DNA from: Streptomyces smyrnaeus
GTDB lineage: Bacteria > Actinomycetota > Actinomycetes > Streptomycetales > Streptomycetaceae
Direction of reading: 5' to 3'
Length of the DNA stretch: 64,000 nucleotides
Assembly (NCBI RefSeq): GCF_017676345.1
Contig: NZ_JAFFZM010000017.1
Coordinates: 158,185 to 222,184, forward strand
The notes beneath the pieces are model-generated. The model was not told the DNA's origin, ran no database searches, and saw nothing but the letters and a program-made list of their open reading frames with translations. Positions within the stretch are counted from its first letter, which is position 1, and each line of letters begins with the position of its first letter. Positions 39,583 to 48,726 of the stretch are shown here, in pieces. Position numbers and translations under genes: made by a program.

Positions 39583-40418
39583 GCCGGCTCCCCCTCTCGC
39601 GCGTCGGCCGGGTCCTGCCGCGTGCCGTGCTGCGCCCCGTCGCCCGCCTGCCCGTCGCCCGCGCGGCGTTCGACCTTCTGCTGGAGGTGGTTCATGGCGC
39701 TCAGCCAGTTGTCGGTGCCGGTGGCGCGTGCGGTGTAGTGGCCCTGGGTGGTGGCGTGCGGCAGCACGAGGAAACGCCCGTCGGCGAGCGCGTCGAACAG
39801 CGCGTCCGCGACGGCTTCGGGCGCGATGGCGCCCGGCCGCAGGACGACATCGCCTGCCGTGCCGGTGGCCTCCAGCATGTCGGTGCGCACGCCCTCGGGG
39901 CAGATGGCGTGGACGTCCACCCCGCGGTGCCGGTAGGTGACCGACAGCCATTCGGCGAAGGCGAGTGCCGCGTGCTTGGTGACGCTGTAGGGCGCCGAGC
40001 CGACCATGGTCAGCAACCCGGCCGCCGAAACGGTGGACACGAAGCGGCCCCTGCCGCGCTGCAGCCAGTCGGGCAGCAGTTCACGTGCGGCGCGTACGTG
40101 TGCCATGACGTTGAGGTCCCAGGCCGCGTTCCACCGGGCGTCCGGTGTCTCGGGGCCGCCCTCGGTGCCGAGTCCCGCGTTGGCGCAGAACGTGTCGACG
40201 GTGCCGCCCAGCGCCTCCCGGGCGGGCGCCACGGCGGTGGCGGCGTCACCGGGGACGGCGATGCCGCCGATCTCCTCCGCGACCGCGCGGGCCCGGTCCG
40301 GATCCAGGTCGTTGACGACGACCCGTGCGCCCTCGGCGGCGAATCTGCGGGCGAGGGCCGCCCCTATGCCACCACCGGCTCCGGTGACGACGACGGCACT
40401 GTCGCGCAAGGACTCCAT
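39579..40418 (-). CDS. Short-chain dehydrogenase/reductase (SDR)
   Basis: 279 aa. Cofactor site VVVTGAGGGIGAALARRFAAEGARVVVNDLD (in parts: VTGAGGGIGAALARR, VVVNDLD); the Asp after the second strand favours NAD(H). Catalytic residues: Asn in CANAGLG, Ser in VSTVSAAGLL, and YSVTK. The C-terminal 35 residues are hydrophilic and Gly/Gln/Asp-rich. It is the first gene of the operon with the ligase and TetR genes. It probably oxidises a hydroxyacyl or alcohol group. Confidence 0.92.
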   Translation of the reverse strand: MESLRDSAVVVTGAGGGIGAALARRFAAEGARVVVNDLDPDRARAVAEEIGGIAVPGDAATAVAPAREALGGTVDTFCANAGLGTEGGPETPDARWNAAWDLNVMAHVRAARELLPDWLQRGRGRFVSTVSAAGLLTMVGSAPYSVTKHAALAFAEWLSVTYRHRGVDVHAICPEGVRTDMLEATGTAGDVVLRPGAIAPEAVADALFDALADGRFLVLPHATTQGHYTARATGTDNWLSAMNHLQQKVERRAGDGQAGDGAQHGTRQDPADAREGEPA

Positions 40419-40528
40419 CGGCTGCGCCTCCCACTCTCCGGGCTCGTACTCCTGCGGCCCCGTCGGGGTGCGGGCGGTGGCCCGGCGAAGCGGCGGAAGG
40501 GCCGCGCCGGGTCCCGCACCCGCCGAGC

Positions 40529-40546
40529 AGACTAACCAGTCGGTAT
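40529..40546. promoter_or_regulatory. TetR-type half-palindrome before the SDR operon
   Basis: The right half AGTCGGTATG (40538-40547) is identical to that of the site at 32060-32069; the left half (AGACTAACC) is weaker. It lies 111 bp upstream of the SDR start. The rest of 40419-40893 is GC-rich intergenic sequence with no gene I can support; short ORFs there lack ribosome sites. Confidence 0.5.
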
Positions 40547-40893
40547 GTCGTTACGGAAGGGGTGCCCGAGGATCCCGGGGGCGGCCCCGGAGCCTTGGGA
40601 ACCCCTCCCGGCGCGGGTGCGGGAACGCCGACGGGGCGAGGCTCGTTCTCCTGCTGTGTGCGGCGCGCGGCGTCGCGTATGCGTGACAGGTGGACAGTCC
40701 CGGAAGCGGCTGCGCCCGCTGAGGCGGGAAACCGACCCTTACAGGAATAGAGGGCCACATCCGGGGTAATCCGCCACGCCGAAGCAAGTGCGCGCTCTCC
40801 GCGCGAAAAAGCATCGCCGGAGACGGATCCGAAGAGCGGGGTCGTACGTCACATCCCCGACGACACGGGTCCTCTCCGCCGGAGGTGGGATGA

Positions 40894-41475
40894 TTGGCCG
40901 GTTTCAGAGCGCTCGCCCGACAAGTCCGTGATCCAGACAGAGACCCGTCCCAGCGACGGCAGGCGCTGCGCAAGTGCCTGGAGCGGTTCGCCCCCTACGG
41001 CCACCGCGCCACCTGGCAACACCTGTGCGCGAACGCCGGGTTCCATCCCGACGACCGGGAACCGGACCCCGCACTGCTCGTCGCGGCGCTGGAGGAGTTG
41101 GAGGAGGCCCGCGCGGTCTGGCTCGCCTACGAGTCCGAAGTCGCGGCCCGCCGCAAGCGGGAGAAGCGCAAGGGCATCAGACAGCCCACCGCGCTCGACG
41201 AGTGGCACCGCAGAACGTGGGGCGGCCGATCGCTGATGCGGTGCGATCCCACCCAGCCGCCGACCCCCCGGCTGGCCGAGGTGCTGCGCCGCATGATCGC
41301 CATGACGGACGACCTGTTCGACACGCCTCCGCAACGCCGTGGCCTGCGGATCGACCGGGGAGTTCGGACGGAGATCCGTACCGACGGAGCCGGTCGCCGC
41401 GAGAGTCGCAGTCCGCACCGCCAGACCACCGGCTCCCGGTTGGGATTCAGCAGTCCGCTGCCCTCCCAGGGCTGA
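40894..41475 (+). CDS. Conserved hypothetical protein, TTG start
   Basis: 193 aa from a TTG at 40894. GGAGGTGGG at 40881-40889 fits that start well. A nearer ATG at 40890 is in another frame and closes after 13 codons. The product begins MAGFRALARQVRDPDRDPSQ and is basic and helical, with FAPYGHRATWQHLCANAGF, a Glu/Ala-rich helix (LVAALEELEEARAVWLAYESE) and ALDEWHRRTWGGRS. Such proteins recur in streptomycetes as I recall; no function is known. The last 50 residues are Arg/Thr/Gly-rich and may be poorly folded. Confidence 0.7.
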   Translation: MAGFRALARQVRDPDRDPSQRRQALRKCLERFAPYGHRATWQHLCANAGFHPDDREPDPALLVAALEELEEARAVWLAYESEVAARRKREKRKGIRQPTALDEWHRRTWGGRSLMRCDPTQPPTPRLAEVLRRMIAMTDDLFDTPPQRRGLRIDRGVRTEIRTDGAGRRESRSPHRQTTGSRLGFSSPLPSQG

Positions 41476-41540
41476 CACGGCCGCCCCGGGGCTGACGCCG
41501 GGCCGCCAGAACTCCGGCGCGGGACCGGGGGCGGGCGGGA

Positions 41541-41642
41541 CCGGTACGAGAGGCCAGATGCACCGGTACGAGACGCGGGGTGCCGGGTGCGGCTCGGGTG
41601 CCGGGTGCGGATGCGGTTCCGGTGCGGGTGCGGCTCGGGGTG
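41541..41642 (+). repeat. GC-rich short tandem repeats
   Basis: CCGGTACGAGA occurs at 41541-41551 and 41563-41573 (22-bp period). GGGTGCCGGGTGCGG occurs at 41578-41592 and 41596-41610 (18-bp period), and then degenerates into GGTGCGG units. It lies in the 290-bp gap before the MaoC gene, which otherwise holds only the operator at 41685. Confidence 0.7.
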
Positions 41643-41684
41643 GCGCCCTGCCCGGCGCGGCTGGCATGCTGACGTGACAGATGC

Positions 41685-41698
41685 TGAGCAACCGCTTA
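41685..41698. promoter_or_regulatory. Operator candidate before the MaoC gene
   Basis: TGAGCAACCGCTTA is an interrupted palindrome (TGAGC/GCTTA). Nearly the same sequence, TGAGCGGCTGCTTA, precedes the TetR gene at 42867-42880. A shared regulator, most simply the TetR at 42211, is inferred. Confidence 0.6.
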
Positions 41699-41765
41699 TT
41701 CGGTGCTCGTCTTCCGGTATCTGAGGCATCTGCTCCGTGACACAGCTGCGTGGGAGGTTGTTTCC

Positions 41766-42230
41766 ATGGCGGAACCCCGGGTCTTCACCTCGGCCGACGA
41801 ACTGCGGGACGCGGTCGGTCAGGAGCTGGGCACCAGCGACTGGCTGGAGGTGGACCAGAAGCGGATCGACCTGTTCGCCGATGCCACGGACGACCACCAG
41901 TGGATCCATGTGGACGCGGAGCGCGCCGCCGAGGGGCCCTTCGGCAGCACCATCGCGCACGGCTATCTGACGCTCTCGCTGCTGCCCGCCCTGGTCCCGC
42001 AGATCATGCGGGTCGAGGGCGTGAAGATGGGCGTCAACTACGGCACCAACAAGGTGCGCTTCCCCGCTCCCGTGCCCGTCGGCTCCCGACTGCGGGGCCG
42101 GGCGACACTGACCGACGTCAGCGAGACCCCCGACGGCGGCGTGCAGGTCGCCGCGCAGGTGACCGTGGAACGCGAGGGCGGCGACAAGCCGGTGTGCGTG
42201 GCGGAGAGCCTCAGCCGCTACTACTGGTGA
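41766..42230 (+). CDS. MaoC-like (R)-specific enoyl-CoA hydratase
   Basis: 154 aa. The hot-dog-fold hydratase motif is present: FADATDDHQWIHVDAERAAEGPFGSTIAHGYLTLSLLP (in parts: DATDDHQWIHVD, GSTIAHGYLTLSLLP), with the catalytic Asp and His. Other family sequences are MGVNYGTNKVRFPAPVPVGSRLRG (in part: NYGTNKVRFPAPVPVGS). It hydrates trans-2-enoyl-CoA. It converges on the TetR gene, and the coding ends overlap by 20 bp. Confidence 0.92.
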   Translation: MAEPRVFTSADELRDAVGQELGTSDWLEVDQKRIDLFADATDDHQWIHVDAERAAEGPFGSTIAHGYLTLSLLPALVPQIMRVEGVKMGVNYGTNKVRFPAPVPVGSRLRGRATLTDVSETPDGGVQVAAQVTVEREGGDKPVCVAESLSRYYW

Positions 42231-42846
42231 CCCCGGCGGCCCGGTGGCCGGCCATCCGCAGGGCGAGATCGGCGTACAGCTCGCCGATCTCGTCCGGCGT
42301 CCTGCGGCCCTGCGGGCTGAACCAGCGGGCGACGTCGATGCACAGCGACATCACCGCCAGTGCCGTACCACGGATGTCCGGGATGTCGAACTCGCCCGCC
42401 CGCACGCCGTCCTCCAGGACCTGGCGCAGGATCTCCTCGCTGCGGCGGCGCAGCACCACGATCTGCGCGTGGTGCTCCTCCCCCAGCGCGGCGAGCTCGT
42501 ACTGGACGACGCGCGCGGTCGTGTGGTGCTCCGCGTGCCAGCGTACGAAAGCGCGGACGGCGTGGGCGAGGCGCTCCGCGCTGTCGGCCGCGCCCTCGAC
42601 GGCCTCCTCCAGCACCGCGACGGAGCGCTCGTGGCCGACCCTGCTGATGTGGAAGAGCAGCTCTTCCTTGGTCTTGTAGTGGATGTAGAGCGCCGCCGGG
42701 CTCATCCCCGCACGACCGGCGATGTCGCGGGTGGTGGTGGCGTGGAAACCCCGCTGGGCGAATGCCTGGACGGCGCCCAGGAGAAGGCGGCGGGCGGCGT
42801 CCGGGGTGACGCCGCCAAAGGATTCGTCGATCTCACCCGTCGTCAT
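42211..42846 (-). CDS. TetR-family regulator
   Basis: 211 aa. Helix-turn-helix: AFAQRGFHATTTRDIAGRAGMSPAALYIHYKTKEELLFHIS (in parts: GFHATTTRDIAGRAGMSPAA, LYIHYKTKEELL). The C-terminal part has QGRRTPDEIGELYADLALRM, typical of TetR proteins near acyl-CoA genes. The coding end overlaps that of the convergent MaoC gene. The palindrome TGAGCRRCYGCTTA before both genes suggests it represses itself and maoC. Confidence 0.88.
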   Translation of the reverse strand: MTTGEIDESFGGVTPDAARRLLLGAVQAFAQRGFHATTTRDIAGRAGMSPAALYIHYKTKEELLFHISRVGHERSVAVLEEAVEGAADSAERLAHAVRAFVRWHAEHHTTARVVQYELAALGEEHHAQIVVLRRRSEEILRQVLEDGVRAGEFDIPDIRGTALAVMSLCIDVARWFSPQGRRTPDEIGELYADLALRMAGHRAAGVTSSSG

Positions 42847-42866
42847 CCGGCCAGCTTACTGTGCGC

Positions 42867-42880
42867 TGAGCGGCTGCTTA
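42867..42880. promoter_or_regulatory. Operator candidate before the TetR gene
   Basis: TGAGCGGCTGCTTA, 20 bp before the tetR start, matches 11 of 14 positions of the site at 41685-41698, with identical outer arms. Probable autoregulatory site. Confidence 0.6.
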
Positions 42881-42932
42881 GCCATCCACCCCGCCCCCGT
42901 TCGCACCGGGGCGCCGCTCCGCCGCCGAGGGC

Positions 42933-44018
42933 CTAGAACACCACCAGGGTGCGGCCACCGCGCCCGGCCCGCATGGCGTCGAAGGCGGCGCCGACGCCCT
43001 CCAGCCCCACCCGCTCGGTCACCAGCGACCCGAGTTCCAGCCGCCCGTCCCGCACATGCTGGGCCAGCACCGGGACATCCCGGGCGGGGTCGGAGTCCCC
43101 GTAGACGCACCCCCGCAGTTCCCGGGCGAAGTGGAAGATCTCCAACGCGGAGAACGAGACCTGCTCGTCCTTGCCGCCGATACCGACGACGGTGGTGCGC
43201 CCACCGCGCCGGGTGGAGTCCCAGGCCGCCCGGACGGTCGCCGCGCGGCCCACGCACTCGATGGCCACGTCCACGCCGAAACCGCCCTCCGTCAGCCCCC
43301 GTACGGCCTTGGCGGTCTTCTCGCCGGCGACGACGAAGTCCGTCGCCCCGGCGGCCCGCGCCATCTCCTCCTTCTCCGGGGAGACATCCACCGCGATGAT
43401 CTGTCCGGCACCCGCCAGCCGCGCCGACTGCAGGGTGGCCAGGCCCACCCCGCCCACGCCGTACACCGCGACCGACTCCCCCACCCGCACCCGGGCGCTG
43501 TGGTGCACCGCGCCGTATCCGGTGAGCATGGCGCAGCCCAGCAGCGCCGCGTCCTCCAGCGGCACCCCGGGGGGCAGCGGCAGGACCGCGCGTCGGGGGA
43601 CGACCGTCTCCTCGGCGAAGGCGGCGACGCTCAGCCCGGGGTAGAGGCCGTCACCGCTGCGGGTGCTCGCGTACGGGGTGGTGGTGGCCTCGTTGGCGCG
43701 GACGCACAGCCACGGCTCGGACAGCTGGGCGCAGAAGTGGCACTCGCCGCAGCTCGGCGCCCAGTTGAGCACCACGCGGTCGCCCGGCGCGACATCCAGC
43801 ACATCGTCCCCCACCGCGACGACGGTGCCCGCGCCCTCGTGCCCGAGGACGGCCGGTACGGGCTGGCGCAGGGTGCCGTTGGCGAGGGAGAGGTCGGAGT
43901 GGCAGACCCCGGCGGCGGCGAGCCGCACCCGCACCTGTCCGGGACCGGGGTCCGGCAGGGCTATCGAGGTGACCTGAAGCGGTGCCGAGACAGCGGGCAG
44001 TACAGCGGCGCGAACCAT
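42933..44018 (-). CDS. Zinc-dependent alcohol dehydrogenase
   Basis: 361 aa. Catalytic zinc site: AAGVCHSDL and LGHEGAGTVVAVGDDV. Structural zinc site: CGECHFCAQLSEPWLC, with all four Cys. Rossmann domain: VAVYGVGGVGLATLQSARLAGAGQIIAVD (in parts: VYGVGGVGLATLQSA). It belongs to the class III-like medium-chain group. It lies 87 nt downstream of an aldehyde dehydrogenase gene on the same strand, so the two could take an alcohol to its acid. Confidence 0.92.
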   Translation of the reverse strand: MVRAAVLPAVSAPLQVTSIALPDPGPGQVRVRLAAAGVCHSDLSLANGTLRQPVPAVLGHEGAGTVVAVGDDVLDVAPGDRVVLNWAPSCGECHFCAQLSEPWLCVRANEATTTPYASTRSGDGLYPGLSVAAFAEETVVPRRAVLPLPPGVPLEDAALLGCAMLTGYGAVHHSARVRVGESVAVYGVGGVGLATLQSARLAGAGQIIAVDVSPEKEEMARAAGATDFVVAGEKTAKAVRGLTEGGFGVDVAIECVGRAATVRAAWDSTRRGGRTTVVGIGGKDEQVSFSALEIFHFARELRGCVYGDSDPARDVPVLAQHVRDGRLELGSLVTERVGLEGVGAAFDAMRAGRGGRTLVVF

Positions 44019-44105
44019 GGGAGCTCCAAGGGACGGTGCGGGGCGGGGACGGCCTCGGGCGGAAGGGACGTGGGGACCGGGGGGACGGAGTGGGCGGCGG
44101 AGCGG

Positions 44106-45524
<1,419 letters not shown>

Positions 45525-45665
45525 GGGAGCAAACCTACTGTCGAGTCAGCTAGGTGTCAGCACGGCGTCGAAGTGCCCTGGATCACCGCACGGCCGACCG
45601 CGGAGCAACGCGTGTGACGCACGGGGCCCCGGATGCGCGGCGCACCCGCCCCGGAGCGTGGTGCG

Positions 45666-45694
45666 TTGACGGAGCCCCCCGTTATTCCTATGGT
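45666..45694 (+). promoter_or_regulatory. Sigma-70-type promoter of hmgA
   Basis: TTGACG (45666-45671), a 17-bp spacer and TATGGT (45689-45694). Transcription would start near 45701, about 30 nt before the chosen start codon. The rest of 45525-45730 shows no other signal. Confidence 0.55.
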
Positions 45695-45730
45695 CCTACA
45701 CAGGAATCCATGATGCGGCGGGAGTTGGCG

Positions 45731-47128
45731 ATGGGCCAGGGCACCGACAGCACCACCAGCACGACCAGCACATCCACCGGCCGGACAGCGGAGCAGGCAC
45801 GCAAGACGGCCGCGGGCCTGACGTACCTGTCCGGATTCGGCAACGAGCACAGCAGCGAGGCCGAACCGGGCGCACTCCCCCTCGGCCGCAACTCGCCCCA
45901 GCGTGCCCCGCTGGGGCTGTACGCGGAGCAGCTGAGCGGCAGCGCGTTCACCGAGCCCCGGGCGCACAACCGCCGCTCGTGGCTCTACCGCATCCGCCCC
46001 TCGGCAGCCCACCCCCGCTTCACCCGCACCGACAACGGTGCGCTGCGCAGCGCACCGTTCGACGAGACGGTCCCCGACCCGAACCGGCTGCGCTGGGGCC
46101 CGCTGCCCGTCCCTCCCCCGAGCTCTTCGAGCAGGGGGCACCCCCAGGGCACCGACTTCCTGGCGGGCCTGTGGACGCTGGGCGGCAATGGAGACGCACG
46201 GCAGCGCAGCGGTATGGCGGTGCACCTGTACGCCGCCAACGCCTCGATGACCGAGCGGGTCTTCAGCGACGCCGACGGTGAACTGCTGATCGTCCCCGAG
46301 CACGGCGGGCTGCTGCTGCGTACCGAGTTCGGCCTGCTGCGCGCCGAGCCGGGCCATGTGGCACTGATTCCGCGCGGGGTGCGCTTCCGCGTCGAGCTGC
46401 TCGATGAGAGCGCGCGCGGCTACGTCTGCGAGAACTACGGCCGCCCCTTCACCCTGCCCGACCTCGGTCCGATCGGTGCCAACGGGCTGGCCAACGCCCG
46501 GGACTTCCTGGCGCCCACGGCCGCCTACGAGGACGTGGAGGGCCCGGTCGAGGTGGTCAACAAGTTCTGCGGCAACCTGTGGGCGGCCGTCTACGACCAC
46601 TCGCCGCTGGATGTCGTCGCCTGGCACGGCAACCATCTGCCGTACGTCTACGACCTGCGGCGCTTCAATGTGCTGGGCAGCATCAGCTACGACCACCCCG
46701 ACCCCTCGATCTTCACCGTACTGACCTCGCCGTCGGACACCCCCGGACTGGCCGGCGTCGACTTCGTGGTCTTCGCGCCCCGCTGGCTGGTGGGCGAGGA
46801 CACCTTCCGCCCGCCGTACTTCCACCGGAACGTGATGAGCGAGTACATGGGTCTCGTCGAGGGCGCCTACGACGCCAAGGCGGAGGGCTTCGTTCCCGGC
46901 GGCGGCTCGCTGCACAACATGATGTCGGCGCACGGCCCGGACCGGGAGACCTTCGAGCGGGCCTCGGCCGCCGAGCTGAAGCCGCAGAAGATCGACGACG
47001 GGCTGGCCTTCATGTTCGAGACCCGCTGGCCCATCGCGCTCACCGCGCAGGCGGCCGGTGCCGACCAACTGCAGCCGGACTACGACGCGGTGTGGCAGGG
47101 TCTTGAGCGCCACTTCCCGGCCACCTGA
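45731..47128 (+). CDS. hmgA: Homogentisate 1,2-dioxygenase
   Basis: 465 aa from the ATG at 45731 (GGAG 6 nt before); an ATG at 45710 or 45713 behind AGGA is possible. TYLSGFGNEHSSEAEPGALP and RAPLGLYAEQLSGSAFTEPR are the classic opening. The iron site region is YFHRNVMSEYMGLVEGAYDAK (in part: FHRNVMSEYMGLVEG) and HGPD. It opens the ring of homogentisate in tyrosine and phenylalanine breakdown. A Thr/Ser-rich leader of about 25 residues precedes the domain. Residues about 120-130 (PPPSSSSRGHPQGTDF) contain an insertion coded by a dispersed repeat. No other tyrosine-pathway gene is in the window. Confidence 0.95.
   Translation: MGQGTDSTTSTTSTSTGRTAEQARKTAAGLTYLSGFGNEHSSEAEPGALPLGRNSPQRAPLGLYAEQLSGSAFTEPRAHNRRSWLYRIRPSAAHPRFTRTDNGALRSAPFDETVPDPNRLRWGPLPVPPPSSSSRGHPQGTDFLAGLWTLGGNGDARQRSGMAVHLYAANASMTERVFSDADGELLIVPEHGGLLLRTEFGLLRAEPGHVALIPRGVRFRVELLDESARGYVCENYGRPFTLPDLGPIGANGLANARDFLAPTAAYEDVEGPVEVVNKFCGNLWAAVYDHSPLDVVAWHGNHLPYVYDLRRFNVLGSISYDHPDPSIFTVLTSPSDTPGLAGVDFVVFAPRWLVGEDTFRPPYFHRNVMSEYMGLVEGAYDAKAEGFVPGGGSLHNMMSAHGPDRETFERASAAELKPQKIDDGLAFMFETRWPIALTAQAAGADQLQPDYDAVWQGLERHFPAT
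46115..46138. repeat. Dispersed hairpin repeat inside hmgA
   Basis: CCCCC-GA-GCTC-TTC-GAGC-A-GGGGG (46115-46138) is an inverted repeat flanked by CCCT and CACCCCC. From memory, this CCGAGCTC...GAGCAGGGGG type is a common intergenic repeat of streptomycetes. Here it lies in frame inside a gene and encodes SSSSRGHP. Confidence 0.65.
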
Positions 47129-47218
47129 CGTCCTGACGTCCCCCGGCGGTCCGGACCCGGACCCGCCCGGCCGGGACCGGCCGCCAAGGGGCCGACCGCA
47201 CCCGTGGAGGCACCCCTC

Positions 47219-47980
47219 ATGTCGCCGCTGTTCACCCCGGATTCCGTCGAGCTGAACCGGAAGCTGCCGCTCTGGTACCAGGTCTCGCAGTCGCTCCGCG
47301 CCTCCATACTGGGCCGCCCGCCACAGGCACCGGACCGGCTGCCGCCCGAGGACCAGCTGGCCGGGCACTACGGGGTCAGCGTGCTGACCATGCGCCAGGC
47401 GCTCAAGGAACTGGAGGCGGAAGGGCTGATCAGCCGGCACCGGCGGCGCGGCACCTTCATCGAGCCGGACGTACGCCGCTCCCGGCCGGTGCGGCTGCTG
47501 GGCTCGGTGGACACGATCGTGGCACAGCAGTCCGGGGAGCCCACCACACTGCTGGGGCACGGCCCGGAACCGGTGCCCGCCGATCTGGCCGAGCACTTCC
47601 CGGGCCAGTCCGAGGCGATGGCCTACCGCAGGTTGCGCTGCGAACGGGAGAGCGGCGAGCCGACCAACTGGGCACTCAACCTCATCCGCCAGGACGTGGC
47701 CGAACACATCGACCCGGCGGACCTGCGCCGCGGCTGGCCCATGACGAAGGTGCTGCGCGACGGGGTGGGGGTGCGCATCAGCAGGATCACGGACACGGTG
47801 GAGGCCCGGCTGGCCGATCCGGAGACGGCCCGCCTGCTGCAGGTGCCGCTGCTGAGCCCGATCCTGCACTACACGGGGGTGACCTACGACGGGGAGGGGA
47901 GGGTGGTGGACGTGGTGCGCATCCACTACCGGGGCGATCGCTTCGCCTTCTCCGTCACGCTGGAGAACGTGACGGACTGA
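47219..47980 (+). CDS. GntR-family regulator with UTRA domain
   Basis: 253 aa from the ATG at 47219 (GGAGG 8 nt before). The winged helix is LPLWYQVSQSLRASIL, then LPPEDQLAGHYGVSVLTMRQALKELEAEGLISRHRRRGTF (in parts: DQLAGHYGVSVLTMRQALKE, GLISRHRRRGTF). The UTRA ligand domain follows (MAYRRLRCERESGEPTNWALN, LHYTGVTYDGEGRVVDVVR). It stands directly downstream of hmgA (90-nt gap) and could control aromatic catabolism. Ligand unknown. Confidence 0.9.
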   Translation: MSPLFTPDSVELNRKLPLWYQVSQSLRASILGRPPQAPDRLPPEDQLAGHYGVSVLTMRQALKELEAEGLISRHRRRGTFIEPDVRRSRPVRLLGSVDTIVAQQSGEPTTLLGHGPEPVPADLAEHFPGQSEAMAYRRLRCERESGEPTNWALNLIRQDVAEHIDPADLRRGWPMTKVLRDGVGVRISRITDTVEARLADPETARLLQVPLLSPILHYTGVTYDGEGRVVDVVRIHYRGDRFAFSVTLENVTD

Positions 47981-48172
47981 GCCGAACCGGGCCGGGAGCC
48001 GGGGCGGCCACAGCGGGGGACGGGACGCGAGGTCCGCGACGGGTGCGGGCCGCGGACGGTGGGGCGGGGACGGTGGAGCGGGGCAGCGGGAGGGAGAACG
48101 GCCGCCGGGACCGTCCGCGGAGATCCGCAGATTCCGCGGGGATTCCGCGAAGGAACAGTCCGGCGGCCGCCT

Positions 48173-48439
48173 TCAGCCGCGCCCGCCGAAGAGCGTCCGG
48201 CGCAGCTTGCGCAGCGGGGCGAAGAGCGAGACCCGCGCACCGCGGTTGCTCGCCCGGCTCCGCACCGCGTCGCGCTGCGTGATCTCACGCATCAGCGTCG
48301 TCGCGTCCTCCGTCTCGCCCTGTGGGACGGCGGGACCTGCGAGCACGGAGAGGTGCCGGTCGAGGCGCGAACTCGTCGCGCCGGTACCGCATTTGATCGC
48401 GGGCACACGTGCCCTGCTGCCGACTGTTATCTGTTCCAT
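48173..48439 (-). CDS. Small basic conserved hypothetical protein
   Basis: 88 aa from the ATG at 48439 (GGGGAG 5 nt before). It reads MEQITVGSRARVPAIKCGTG, later EDATTLMREITQRDAVRSRA and a basic end LFAPLRKLRRTLFGGRG that could form an amphipathic helix. No signal peptide, one Cys. Not recognised. 47981-48172 upstream of its end is G-rich with GATTCCGCG repeats and no gene. 48440-48726 holds no gene. Confidence 0.6.
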   Translation of the reverse strand: MEQITVGSRARVPAIKCGTGATSSRLDRHLSVLAGPAVPQGETEDATTLMREITQRDAVRSRASNRGARVSLFAPLRKLRRTLFGGRG

Positions 48440-48726
48440 GTCACTCCCCACCCGTACGAGGGCACCCGGCCCGGGCAGAGTAACCCTATCTCCCGACTAC
48501 GACATGCGTGTATCCCGGCCACAGCATTCACCTGCCCCACAAGGCTGTTGAGGAACACGGTACGCCGTCCCGGCACCTGCTGGGCACCCCGGGAAACCCC
48601 ATAAATACGGACACATCAGTCGGAGTTCGGAAGCCGACCGGCGCACACAGGGGGCGGACGTCACCTTTCGGTGCGCGGGTGGCGCGCCGCTAAACCCGCG
48701 TGCGAGTGTGGCCATCATGCCGGAAC

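Noticed and set aside
37852..39738. 628-codon plus-strand open frame
   Set aside because: Antisense of the acyl-CoA ligase, which has all its motifs.
40545..40769. 74-codon ORF in the gap before 40894
   Set aside because: No ribosome site, Arg-rich composition and no family; looks like chance in GC-rich DNA.
41541..41642. CRISPR-like spaced repeats
   Set aside because: Units are too short, very GC-rich and degenerate, with no constant spacers and no cas genes.
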